From: Eimeria necatrix
Taxonomy: Eukaryota > Apicomplexa > Conoidasida > Eucoccidiorida > Eimeriidae
DNA: 18,404 bases
Assembly: GCF_000499385.1 (NCBI RefSeq)
Contig: NW_013654613.1
Span: 1-18,404, forward strand
Direction: 5' to 3'
Shown here: one piece after another, positions 8,357 through 16,806 of the stretch
Layout: every line of letters begins with the position of its first letter
How positions within the stretch are numbered: position 1 is the first letter of the stretch
Notes under the pieces: model-generated
What the model was told of the DNA's origin: nothing
The model's database searches: none
Seen by the model: only the letters and a program-made list of their open reading frames with translations
Made by a program: the position numbers and the translations under genes

Positions 8357-9673
8357 AGGGCAACATCCTTGAGCTGGACACAAAAAGCAAAAACTTGCTA
8401 GCAGATCCGTTCACAGTGTTAAATTACACTTCAAAAGAAGCACAAACTTTGGTATGCAAAACTGCCAAGATGTGGCCAAATCTTCGACAACACCCCTGCC
8501 TCGACAACTATCGGAGACAAAAAAACAAGCAAAGCGACAAAGTATCTGTCTCTAAAGTATTCAGCACTCGACTCTAATGAACGCAAGCATAGAACGGGAA
8601 AGCTAGATGCCGCCGCGTGTCGAATTCAAAGATCCGAAATTTTTGATATAACCAACGGCAGCAAACGATAGCATGAAAACAAATCGTTCACCGGCTGCTG
8701 ACTCCCTGGCACGATCTAAACCTACTCCCTGACACGCCAAACGTTTTGCGATTCCAACAGAAAATGCGTGTGGTAACCGTTGTCTAGGCACTTATAAACC
8801 GATAAAGAAGGGAGCTGACGATGTTGATGAACGGAACGAAAAGCAGATGCCGCTGAATATGCTATTGATGCCTGCAAGCGCACGATGATACGCGATAATG
8901 TGAAAGCCTACGGCTACGTAGGGAAATAAGCCCCAATATTATATATATGCGATTAGCAGACGCCTTAATTTCAAATGCGCCGCCCGACATTCATTGAAGG
9001 TACGCTTGGTGGCAAAGGACAACTTGCATCTGCGCAGTGCCAAGAAGCCTTTAGGTGATTTGGTCAAAGGTCGAGCACTAACGTGAAAACGAGCAAATTT
9101 GAGACTTCTGCACACTGAGGGTCAACACAACAATAATAAACCCACCATCATCATCAGAAAATATGCGTTCAAAAATCTAGTACAAGCAGCACAAGCACAC
9201 TGCACTCGCTGCCCTGCGTGACATCCGTAACACCACAGAAACATACTCAGCTTCCCAGCACTAACGGTGAGGAATGGACTGAAGCACCTGCTCTACAAAG
9301 AACCCTGGACAAGCAGACGCGCAGCAGACCCCAAGTTCTACAGCGTCAGGCACCTAATGTTATCGTTGCGCCCCATCACATACCGGCTACATGGTGTGAA
9401 TAAAATAGCCGCACTGCCAAACGCGCAATGTGACTTTTCAGAATATCATAGGCATTCAAATATTGAAATGGCAAGCCGTGGAGAGATGTTTCCATAGAAA
9501 AGGGCGACAACTGTTTGACACGAGTAATATTGGGTTAGTATCAAAATAGTATTCTTTCTTAGCACGCGGCTGAAACGTTGGACAACAAGTAATTACACTA
9601 CCTGCAATGATGTGATTCCGCAATGGTATCGACAACAAAAGTTTCCTATTCCAAGAATTATTTTTAATCGTGT
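8357..9673. other. No gene supported; motif A pair at 8701/8724
   Basis: Two exact A copies lie at 8701 and 8724. The second reads YSLTRQTFCDSNRKCVW before a stop; the Cys-x5-Cys pair recalls Cys-x4-Cys at 5869-6030, so this may be a broken exon of that type. An A/B hybrid ACTCGCTG lies at 9204, a TA-rich run near 8940, and a short CAT/ATC repeat near 9147. No open frame of note. Confidence 0.3.
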
Positions 9674-9952
9674 TTGACAAACAATTTCAGCTCAATTGGG
9701 CGCAGCATTCTAGAGGTCTGTACCACAACACAAACATCGAACAGCTTGACGAAACCGATAAAACGCCTTCTTTTCTTGTCTTGTTTAGAAAACGAAAACA
9801 CACGACGTAGTAATACATGCATTATCTGGCTGTGTCGAGCGTATTGCAGGCACTCACTGGCTGCGTCCAAGAAATGCAACGTCGTGAGAAGGGGCAGCGT
9901 GTCAGAACAGCTGAAGGTCACAAATCAAGCAGCATGCAGAATTTTGGTATGA
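9674..9952 (+). CDS. Exon-like frame with motif B at 9856
   Basis: A 92-codon frame whose second half reads NTCIIWLCRAYCRHSLAASK around the motif, then a basic segment ending at a TGA that overlaps a donor-like TTTG-GTATGA (9944). A strong pyrimidine tract followed by TTTAG lies at 9768-9788, a good 3' splice site, so the real exon may start near 9789 and the first 38 codons may be intron. His-Ser-Leu-Ala-Ala is shared with the copy at 3023. Cys and Ile upstream may correspond to the conserved Cys of 10160-10381 and 11578-11841. No domain recognised. Confidence 0.3.
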   Translation: MTNNFSSIGRSILEVCTTTQTSNSLTKPIKRLLFLSCLENENTRRSNTCIIWLCRAYCRHSLAASKKCNVVRRGSVSEQLKVTNQAACRILV

Positions 9953-10159
9953 CGTGCTAACGAGTGCTAGGTGTCCTGTAGTTGATTATGTCTAGAATGC
10001 AAAGCATAAAACACAAACTTGAGCACATGCAGCTGCTGGGCTGATGGGCAAGGAAACCCAGAATGTCTGTCATTCACTTTTCCACCGCAAAACAGAAAAG
10101 CAGCTCAGCATGCTCATCATTCTTTTTTTTAGCAACATATTAACTAGCATGAAAAGTCA

Positions 10160-10381
10160 ATGTATAGTAGCGACGTCATCGACGGCGCAACGAGTGCGGC
10201 ACCGTACGATACCAAGCCTAAATGCACTGCCGCGACATGGAGCGCTACGTGCCTCCTCTCCATAATACTTGCTCACTCCCTGGTGAACGAGCGGCCCGTT
10301 AGGTTCTATCCACAAGCTGGGTCTGTCTCAAATGCCAGCTGGCACTTGTGTGTAATTGCCACGGCAATGCCGCAGCGTTAA
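10160..10381 (+). CDS. Exon-like frame, best paralogue of 11578-11841
   Basis: A 73-codon frame. Around motif A (10275) it reads LSIILAHSLVNERPVRF, preceded by Lys-Pro-Lys-Cys-Thr-Ala-Ala. Aligned without gaps to 11578-11841, 12 of 31 residues agree (Lys, Cys, Ala-Ala, Ala, Leu-Ser, Ala, Ser-Leu, Asn, Arg). Most agreements use different codons (GCC/GCT, GCG/GCA, CTC/TTA, TCC/AGT, GCT/GCG, AAC/AAT, CGG/AGG). That pattern is expected for diverged coding exons and not for a shared non-coding element. It ends at TAA after a cysteine and a basic tail. The first codon need not be a true start. Function unknown. Confidence 0.4.
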   Translation: MYSSDVIDGATSAAPYDTKPKCTAATWSATCLLSIILAHSLVNERPVRFYPQAGSVSNASWHLCVIATAMPQR

Positions 10382-10695
10382 AAGCGTCATTGCATGAGCA
10401 ACAGGCCGCTGAGCACGCTCTTGACGTGTGGTGGTGAGCAACGACAAGCACTGTTTTGGTGAGTTCATGTCCATGAATGGCAGGGACAGGCACACGGAAA
10501 TACTCCTTTGGTGTTTGAATGTATCTACCAAGGTCCGTTTAACGATTGATAATGTCCAGGGCGAAAAATCCAGAGATTTCTCGGGTCTTTTCAGCATAAA
10601 TCTACATCGAATGGCAACCAGGCAAATGCCCGTTATGTTGCGCGTGCAAGTTCCCCAGTTTAATGGTGAACTTCCAGGATTGAAACTCTGGAAAC

Positions 10696-11010
10696 ATGGA
10701 CGACTTCAACGCACATGGAATATCCGCCAACTGGCGCACAAAACTACGAAAATATCGCTACCCCTTTCCCTGTGCCTTACTTAGGACAGTAACTATGTAT
10801 GCGAAAAACGCACAAAACTGCGTTCGCGACTCTATAGAAGCTACTCGGCAACCAAGAGCACATAAGGAACTTAGCAGCATTTTCTCAGCCATCAATAGTC
10901 ACTTACTGGCTGTGATCCCCACAAAGGTTAGTAAATATCTCACATATAAATTGCTGATTATCAACACGTGTTTTCGTGAAATAAATGCCCGCATCGAAGA
11001 AGCCACTTGA
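10696..11010 (+). CDS. Exon-like frame with motif B at 10905
   Basis: A 104-codon frame. Around the motif it reads ELSSIFSAINSHLLAVIPTK, followed by Val-Ser-Lys-Tyr. The Leu-Ser before the motif and the Lys-Tyr after it recur in 11578-11841 and 16807-17043. A Cys about 30 residues before the motif may match the conserved Cys of the A-type frames. A donor-like CAAAG-GTTAGTA lies at 10926, so the exon could end there and the later residues could be intron. The N-terminal half is arginine/lysine-rich without known motifs. Confidence 0.3.
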   Translation: MDDFNAHGISANWRTKLRKYRYPFPCALLRTVTMYAKNAQNCVRDSIEATRQPRAHKELSSIFSAINSHLLAVIPTKVSKYLTYKLLIINTCFREINARIEEAT

Positions 11011-11577
11011 CATTTCACGAAGTACAAGAAGAGTAAACGTTACAGGTAGGTAACACGGCGCATTAATGTTAAAGTACGATAGTCTGCATTCAACGAAATT
11101 CCCATTTACCATTTCCAGATGCAAATCTAGCGAGTGACTGCGAAAACACGTGCGCCCGATCTATGCAACGGCGCAAAATTGCGTCACGCACAAATGGCAT
11201 ATTGAACATAGCCAAAGATGCACGAGGGGCAAAGTATCGCTTGTTATTCTGCAGCAGCAAAATTCGATGTGCCGCATCGCCTGCACGCACTTCCTTCAGG
11301 AAAACAGTACGATGTCTTTCAAAGGCGCAACGTGTCACAAACGGTGACGAAAACGCAGCAAGCACAATGCTTCGCCTGCGGATGGCAGGCAAAGGCTTTT
11401 TGATGTTCTGGTGCTCATAGCCACGTGGTGCAAATAGGATGCAGAAGTATCCCACATGCAACTACGAAGCTGGCAGCCAGGCTCAAACAATTCCTCGATG
11501 CGAATGCCTACTAGCCCTGCAAAGCAACAAGCGAAAAAACAGAATGTCGGTGGTTCATATAGCCACATCATAACTAG

Positions 11578-11841
11578 CCAGAACAGCTTGTCAGCACTAA
11601 CAAGCAGCATTGCATTGCTGCAATTTCGGTGGCTTTTAAATATTTAAGTTTTACTACAGCGTACTCCCTGGCGAATGTAAGGCAACCTAAATACGTTTCT
11701 GATTGGTGCGGCCATCCTAGTCGTCTTGGACGAAATCCGTGCTCTTTCATTAAAATTACAGGAACATGCATACAATTGCTGCAAAATGTTTTGCAGTATG
11801 TTCAGGAGTTTCCTGAAAATGTTTTTGATACTTGCCAATGA
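11578..11841 (+). CDS. Best exon-like frame: Cys-containing, motif A, helical end
   Basis: Open for 87 codons from an acceptor-like AACTAG (11577) to TGA at 11839. It starts PEQLVSTNKQHCIAAISVAF, passes LSFTTAYSLANVRQPKY at motif A (11663), then has three cysteines around residues 46-66, an amphipathic helix-like CIQLLQNVLQYVQEF and a final Cys-Gln. Composition and spacing look like a real protein end. It is the partner of 10160-10381 in the codon-level comparison. The helix codons also make two small DNA hairpins (11779-11796 and 11801-11817). There is no start codon near the acceptor, so it is best read as a terminal exon whose upstream exon is not identified. Family unrecognised. Confidence 0.45.
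   Translation, partial: PEQLVSTNKQHCIAAISVAFKYLSFTTAYSLANVRQPKYVSDWCGHPSRLGRNPCSFIKITGTCIQLLQNVLQYVQEFPENVFDTCQ
11779..11817. repeat. Two adjacent short hairpins
   Basis: CTGCAAAA-TG-TTTTGCAG (11779-11796) and TTCAGGA-GTT-TCCTGAA (11801-11817) lie four bases apart. Each is common by chance; two together are less so. They lie inside the exon-like frame 11578-11841 and may simply reflect its helix codons. Confidence 0.5.
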
Positions 11842-12156
11842 ACGGCGATGAGATGCACATAGCAAACGCTCTGTACACAGAAATTGCGGTCTCCGAATAC
11901 GTGAATATCAGCCTCTCATACATTTTCAAATAATGGGCGATCTAGTTTCAGCTTCATTAATTAAGACTTTCTCACCCTTCACAAAGTTGACGAGGCCAAA
12001 AAGTATCTGGGAGACGTCAAGAGTCTTTCAAGCCGAATGAGCAAGTGTGTTTTATTTCTTTCGAATTTGCAAAACTTACTCTTCACTGCACGTGAGAAAC
12101 ACAAGAAAAACGAGATTTCAAGCAAACACATATGCCCAGAAAAACTAAATGAATGA

Positions 12157-12432
12157 AAGAAACATACGACACTTGCTGCACTACGCAGTACACTGCCAAA
12201 ATACTGCCAAATCAATCGTTCCACCTCGCTTATAGAAGCTGCAAGAGGTAAACGTACTTGTATTCGCCGCTTAACCCCACATACAGGTAGAACAGGATCA
12301 CATGAGCTTTTCAAGCCTACAACACTAATAATGTTGAACAATGTACATCACAACATACTGGCTGCACCCCACGAAGACATAGTTGGACGTTGGACAAAGA
12401 AGTTCTCCTTCAAAGCATCGAAGCCATTTTAA
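12157..12432 (+). CDS. Long open frame without start, motif B at 12357
   Basis: Ninety-one codons are open between TGA at 12154 and TAA at 12430. It begins basic and polar (including YCQINRSTSLIEAARGKR), then continues with LIMLNNVHHNILAAPHED, where B gives Leu-Ala-Ala, and finishes with a basic, aromatic tail (GRWTKKFSFKASKPF). No methionine occurs before the middle, so if real this is an internal or terminal exon. An open run this long in the motif frame is uncommon. No domain is recognised. Confidence 0.3.
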   Translation, partial: KKHTTLAALRSTLPKYCQINRSTSLIEAARGKRTCIRRLTPHTGRTGSHELFKPTTLIMLNNVHHNILAAPHEDIVGRWTKKFSFKASKPF

Positions 12433-12647
12433 TTACTTGTATCAAGATTTATGAGCCGAAAAACTTCAATCAAAATAGATGAGCAACACCTAATGTACGC
12501 TCTCTTTAGTTGCCAACACATGCAGTGCGGCGAGAGATACAAAGCATCAAATCATAGTAAACAGAAAGAGCATGTCAGTGTTACTAGGCCGTCACATCCC
12601 AAGGCAGCTACCACCCTGGAGGAGTCCAGTTCTTATAATCTCTGTAA
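12433..12647. other. No gene supported
   Basis: Short spacer. A weak A-like CACCCTGGAGG lies at 12612, and a 10-bp palindrome GGAGTACTCC at 12654-12663 marks the edge of the GC-rich island. Confidence 0.3.
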
Positions 12648-12878
12648 ATAAGAGGAGTACTCCATGCGGGGTCGGCTCCTCAGCGCTCATTACTACAAGT
12701 AAACAGCCAAAGCTACCACTGGCAGCAGCAGCAGCATGACGATCTGGGGAAGCAGGCGCTGCGCCAGTTGCTGGGACTGGGGGCGAAGCTCGAGGGCCCC
12801 GAGATCACCCAGGGCCTGCAGAAGATCCTGGAGGAGGAGTTTCAAGGAGTTCAAAACATTGCAAAAAAGACTATTTAA
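12648..12878 (+). CDS. GC-rich, CAG-run exon-like island of foreign composition
   Basis: A frame open from after TAA at 12645 to TAA at 12876. From 12723 it has four Gln codons (CAG), then HDDLGKQALRQLLGLGAKL, then Glu-Gly-Pro-Glu-Ile-Thr-Gln-Gly and Leu-Gln-Lys-Ile-Leu-Glu-Glu-Glu. Between 12741 and 12839 nearly every third base is G or C (CTG, GAG, CAG, AAG, ATC, ACC), unlike all neighbouring frames. The GC-rich part stops abruptly at about 12840, after which the sequence returns to AT-rich. The peptide is acidic, helical and plausible as an exon. A CAG-run exon in GC-rich codons is typical of coccidian genes, by general knowledge. It could be a real exon of another gene or a captured or retroposed fragment. 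The opposite strand is open too, but gives a leucine-rich mirror of low credibility. Confidence 0.4.
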   Translation: MRGVLHAGSAPQRSLLQVNSQSYHWQQQQHDDLGKQALRQLLGLGAKLEGPEITQGLQKILEEEFQGVQNIAKKTI

Positions 12879-13428
12879 GTGTGACCTACGGAGACGCTTC
12901 AAATTTATGTTTGGTGTAGAAAGCACGCTAGACGCACAGTCGAACCCTTCAAAACGTCTTCTCATCATTTGTTGTTATGATAGTATCAAAACAAAAAATC
13001 GCACTACATCTACCTACGTGCTGTAGGAAGGATATGCGACTTCGTCTGAAGCCACAATATGTCACAATCGCCGGTCTCTACACAGCACGCAACATGCGCG
13101 ACATGGAAGATGAAAAAGGACAAGTACAACCGGGCAAGCTTTCGGAACTCAGCACTGCAGATGGTTAAAGAAGCAAAGAAACTGTCGCACGCAGCTGACA
13201 AGATTATATCAATCTTCAGAGGCCCTGTTTGCCTTGACAGTTGCTCGATCAGGAAACTAATAAGCGAAAAAAACAGTGTTTTATTCCATCTATTCACTGC
13301 TCAGAAAAATTCATACGCATCTTGGGAGAGCTGTTGAAGTGGATGTCAGACGCTCTCTACGCGGCACATAGATCAGGATGGTTTTATTATCTTCGATAAG
13401 CACGTAATTCGCATTGCCACCAGCTTCA
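12879..13428. other. No gene supported
   Basis: Several frames of 60-95 codons overlap on both strands, none with the family motif or a recognised domain. Treated as intron or spacer. Confidence 0.3.
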
Positions 13429-13469
13429 CAACTTCCTGGCGCTCCATATAAACTTCAACTTACACCCTG
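13429..13469 (+). repeat. Paired block shared with 7324-7364
   Basis: See the entry at 7324. Both anchor strings and the 31-base offset are kept. Motif A is changed to ACACCCTG (13462). The frame stops six codons after the motif. Confidence 0.6.
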
Positions 13470-14355
13470 GCAATCCACTGATTTACACGTAGCTCGACCT
13501 ACGTGCATCCCTTTCAAGTGCCGGCCAACCTCTTCCAAAAAATTTGTGGCAGTCGCCGAGCACCGTAATGAATATCGCAGCATACGTAACAAATCACCAG
13601 ATATGCTCTTGATATTTGCAAACGGACGAAAATACTTCAAGCATCAGATCGCCGAGCCCCTCTTCTTTGAACAACCATAAATGAAAGATAGTTCAATTTA
13701 AACTCAAACTACCAAGAATCCGTTCAAGCGGCGCTAATATGCAGCGGTCAACAGATGCCTTGGTGAGGTTTCCTGAATAGGCCATTCGAGCAGACGTCTG
13801 TCTTCGTTGTGCTGCTGGGCAACTAATCTTTCTAGAGCAATACTATTGCGCTTACGAAAGAGCGAACATGTTCGAACAATTTCAACAATGAGACAATTTG
13901 AAAAGAGATCAAGTAAAAGAAGCATGCACTAAACGCCGTCGTGCACAGCACTTTGACGAGGCCATTCCAGTACAGTTTTTTTCATTTTGCTAATAGCAGC
14001 CTGTTTCGAAGGAAAAAGGGGATCGGTCCCTCATCCGTTGCTTTTCAAAAAACGACAAATTCAGAAAAGCTCAAGAGAAAGCCCTTACAAACCGGGATTC
14101 AACATCACATGGCTTCACATACCATCTGCAATCCACAGAAGTAAGTGGATGTCCGAGACGCAAACATTCTTTCTAGCACGTCATCACGTCACGTCTTTCA
14201 AGCGCACGATTTCGGGGCAAAGATTTTGTCAACATAAGGGCCAGAAAATAAACGCGATGAGTTAAGCAGGGGTCCTGCACACGAAACTAAGATATAAAAA
14301 CATTTGCAAACGTGTGGGATCCGCGCGTTGATAAAAGAATCCGCTTCCTATATGA
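13470..14355. other. No gene supported; motif B missing here
   Basis: Alternation elsewhere predicts a motif B between 13462 and 14954, but none is found. The closest string is ACTCACAGGCTCC near 14533, inside the frame that follows. A donor-like GAA-GTAAGTGG lies at about 14141. Confidence 0.3.
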
Positions 14356-15114
14356 GTAACGCCTTCCCAAGCGTCTTTTGTGCAAAGTGTTCTCATTATG
14401 TCGAACCTGATCCAGAACAGAATCGTCGCACTCAGGATGTTCCAAAGCAGCATTCAACACACAGTTCACAACCCTTTGATGCTCTGTTATCCTTTGTTGT
14501 TTTGCAAGGACCAGCAAAAATCATCGTACTGCCTAAACTCACAGGCTCCACACGAGAAAAGAGTGGCTTCGTTAAAAACGTGGGCTGTCACGGCCGCTAG
14601 CATCTGCACGGCAACCCGCATGCTTGACCAGGTGACGACGTGCGAGCGCATTTTTGGTTTTCGGTGTTCAACGCAGCCTAATCCTTTGAAGTGGCAGCAC
14701 GTCGACTTCAAGGAACCGCGGAAGGCACAGAAAATCCCTAACGGCGCCTCTACGTCGATACCTATTAAGCAGAAAAGCAACAATCTAAGAACAGCAATCC
14801 ACTGCTTCATCACAAGGTATCATGGTGCACTAATCAGCTTATTTAGAGAGCACAGGTTGTTGCGCATGCAACACAAAGATCAGGGGGACTAGTTTGCGCA
14901 GGAATTTCAAGCAGCAGTGCATGACCGCAACGCTGTTCAATTCCTCAACTCTCACTCCCTGGGAATGCAACGCATTATTCCGGCCCATATGAAATGTCCG
15001 ATGATGCCAAGCGCCCACCAGCTCTTGTATAGAAACTTCAAAAGCAAACGAGAAATTAACTGTATCATGCAGCATGCGCAACAAGCCGCTGAACGTGACT
15101 TTAATGTCTGCTAA
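14356..15114 (+). CDS. About 250-codon frame with a single internal TAG
   Basis: One frame is open from 14356 (after TGA at 14353) to TAA at 15112, broken only by TAG at 14890-14892: 178 codons, stop, then 73 codons. More than ten stops would be expected by chance. The second part (14893-15114) contains EFQAAVHDRNAVQFLNSHSL at motif A (14954), then Met-Lys-Cys-Pro-Met-Met-Pro, Gln-Leu-Leu-Tyr and a helical end; it aligns with 5869-6030. The TAG may be removed as intron. A donor-like ACAAG-GTATCATGG (14816) and an acceptor TTTGCGCAG (14901) would define an 85-base intron, but the resulting frame must be checked. Alternatively this is a nonsense mutation in a pseudogene. The first part has no recognised domain. 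No signal peptide is seen. Confidence 0.4.
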
Positions 15115-15569
15115 TGAATGACGGCATGTAAGGGTGCAAGCAGTTGGCGCGCGTATATAGCGCCGTAGCTTGATAAACAACTTTTCACCACCCCACTTCA
15201 CGCGAACAACCATCAAAAGTTCGAATGCAAATGCCTGGATTCGCTCAAGCATCATATGGGTGCTAAAATCAGCAACAGCTTGAGTAACGTTCCTTTGACG
15301 AGTGTCGACCACTGATTTGTAGCGAGCTGTACTGCGTTCTCAATGCAAATTCAATAATACTATCAAACCAGCAAAACAAACCAACTATATATATTACGAA
15401 ATGCAGGGTCAACGGATTAGGCGCCCAGCGTTAGCCACCTGCACACCACACGAAGAAGAAAATAACCAGCGATTTTCAACCTTTTGGCAGCAGTAACTAC
15501 CAGACTGATGGATGAACGAACTTTCATGCGTCATTTCACAGAAAGAGCTCAACATTTAAAATTGCATAA
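15115..15569. other. No gene on the + strand; unlikely 157-codon frame on the - strand
   Basis: Opposite-strand positions 14839-15312 are open for 157 codons, but most of this lies antisense to the better supported 14893-15114 exon, so it is treated as a shadow. The remainder is AT-rich spacer with TATATATAT near 15386. Confidence 0.25.
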
Positions 15570-15707
15570 GCGTCCAGTTTCTACAGTCTCATGCATCAAC
15601 AATGTAGAATGCTGTGTCTTTACATACTGGCTAAACATGTTAAATACTCGCGCTCTCTGCAAGAAACCCATAGCCTTTCATTAACCATTTCATGGTTCGT
15701 TCGATGA
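15570..15707 (+). CDS. Short exon-like frame with diverged motif B
   Basis: Forty-five codons lie between TAA at 15567 and TGA at 15705. It contains CRMLCLYILAKHVKYSRSL, which aligns with LYFLLAAFRTV (unit 2) and MLYFVPAVFKV (unit 3) through Leu/Met-x-Leu/Tyr-Tyr/Phe-x-Leu-Ala. The B octamer is ACTGGCTA. A pyrimidine-rich CCAGTTTCTACAG ends at 15586 and could be the 3' splice site. Another frame across the site (15484-15684) is also open but lacks this resemblance. Confidence 0.25.
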   Translation, partial: ASSFYSLMHQQCRMLCLYILAKHVKYSRSLQETHSLSLTISWFVR

Positions 15708-16806
15708 AATATTTACCCAGACGGACAGTCAACGGTTTATTAGGTACGCTATCAATAAACGCTAAGCGCGCGATCTCTGTTGATTGAATGACAACAAGAC
15801 GCTATGCCGAAACAATGTGTCTAGGCTGAAAAAGTATTACTCCAACGATATTACTCCAACGATACAAATGCCAGCCTTCATATATTTACTCCTTTTGACG
15901 GTCTCGAAAACGTCATTGACTGGATCAACGACAGAGTTGTCTAGCTCAATTCGGCCCATACAACGCATCATGCACGCATTCAATACTCTGAACGCTTCCC
16001 CTGCTTATTTGCCTTTTTCAAGTCATGAGCACATTATGAGCAGACGTCGTTTTATTGCATACACTTACATTCTACACAGAGATGATAGAACGTCCTCCCG
16101 AAAGCGTAACGCGCGATAGTGGCTGAAGGTCCCACACCATGCATCATACCGGACTTCGAGATGACAGACAAATGCAACTTGGTTCTATGGTACTGAATGA
16201 TTCCTGCGACATGCAGAAAGCAACAAAATATTCCCTCATACTGCTGCTGAAACTGCGGGCAAAACCACATCAGCTTCGTTGATAACTACTAGGCACACAA
16301 AACAAGCGAAAAGGCAAAGTACATGTTGTTCACGTATATCGCGCAAAGCACAAAGTACAAAGGCAGCTCGAAATGTTTGCCATTCACCTGTGTACAGCAG
16401 GAAAACGACCAGCAAAGACAATTAACTTGGAGGCCGGGAGAAGTTGCACAAATAACACGAGCTTACGAAGGACGGGGCAGCAGAGAACAGCATTGTTGCA
16501 ACGCCAAATTGAGTAGTTCGTGGAACCTGAAACCTTTACTTCTCAGACGCCTACCCCCTGATTTAAAAAACATTCCTATATGTGCAGCTGTCCATATCTG
16601 CTTAAGCCCTATGTGAGCCGTTTCTTCAGCAGATGGCTGATTGATGTGTCTAGCAGAGTCTTGGCTCTTCGAAATTCAGTCTACTTTGTCCATTTTGCTA
16701 GGAATCTGTGTGTTTTTTCCATCAACAGAAATGCGATGACAACATCGAGAACAAATGATCAAAGCTTTCGGACACACTAAAAAAGCCCAGTTGAAGAGCA
16801 CAATAG
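15708..16806. other. No gene supported; small tandem repeat and a worn motif A
   Basis: A 14-bp tandem duplication lies at 15835-15864 and a diverged A (ACCCCCTG) at 16553, where the Tyr-Pro-Leu frame stops at once. Frames at 15784-16119 and 16323-16616 are open for about 100 codons but show no family motif or known domain. An acceptor-like CACAATAG ends at 16806. Confidence 0.25.
15835..15864 (+). repeat. 14-bp tandem duplication
   Basis: TATTACTCCAACGA occurs twice back to back (15835-15848 and 15849-15862), followed by the first two bases of a third copy. The two copies are identical, so this is a recent local duplication. Confidence 0.9.

Noticed and set aside
835..15312. Numerous frames of 60-157 codons on the - strand, including 6248-6604, 11090-11461, 11979-12341, 14487-14813 and 14839-15312
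   Set aside because: None shows a known domain or a shared motif, most lie antisense to better + strand frames, and the lengths are near what chance allows in two strands of 18 kb.
110..16216. TGCATG/CATGCA occurs about 25 times, recalling an ApiAP2 binding site
   Set aside because: Only moderately above expectation, with no fixed position relative to the repeat units. Used only as weak support for a coccidian origin.
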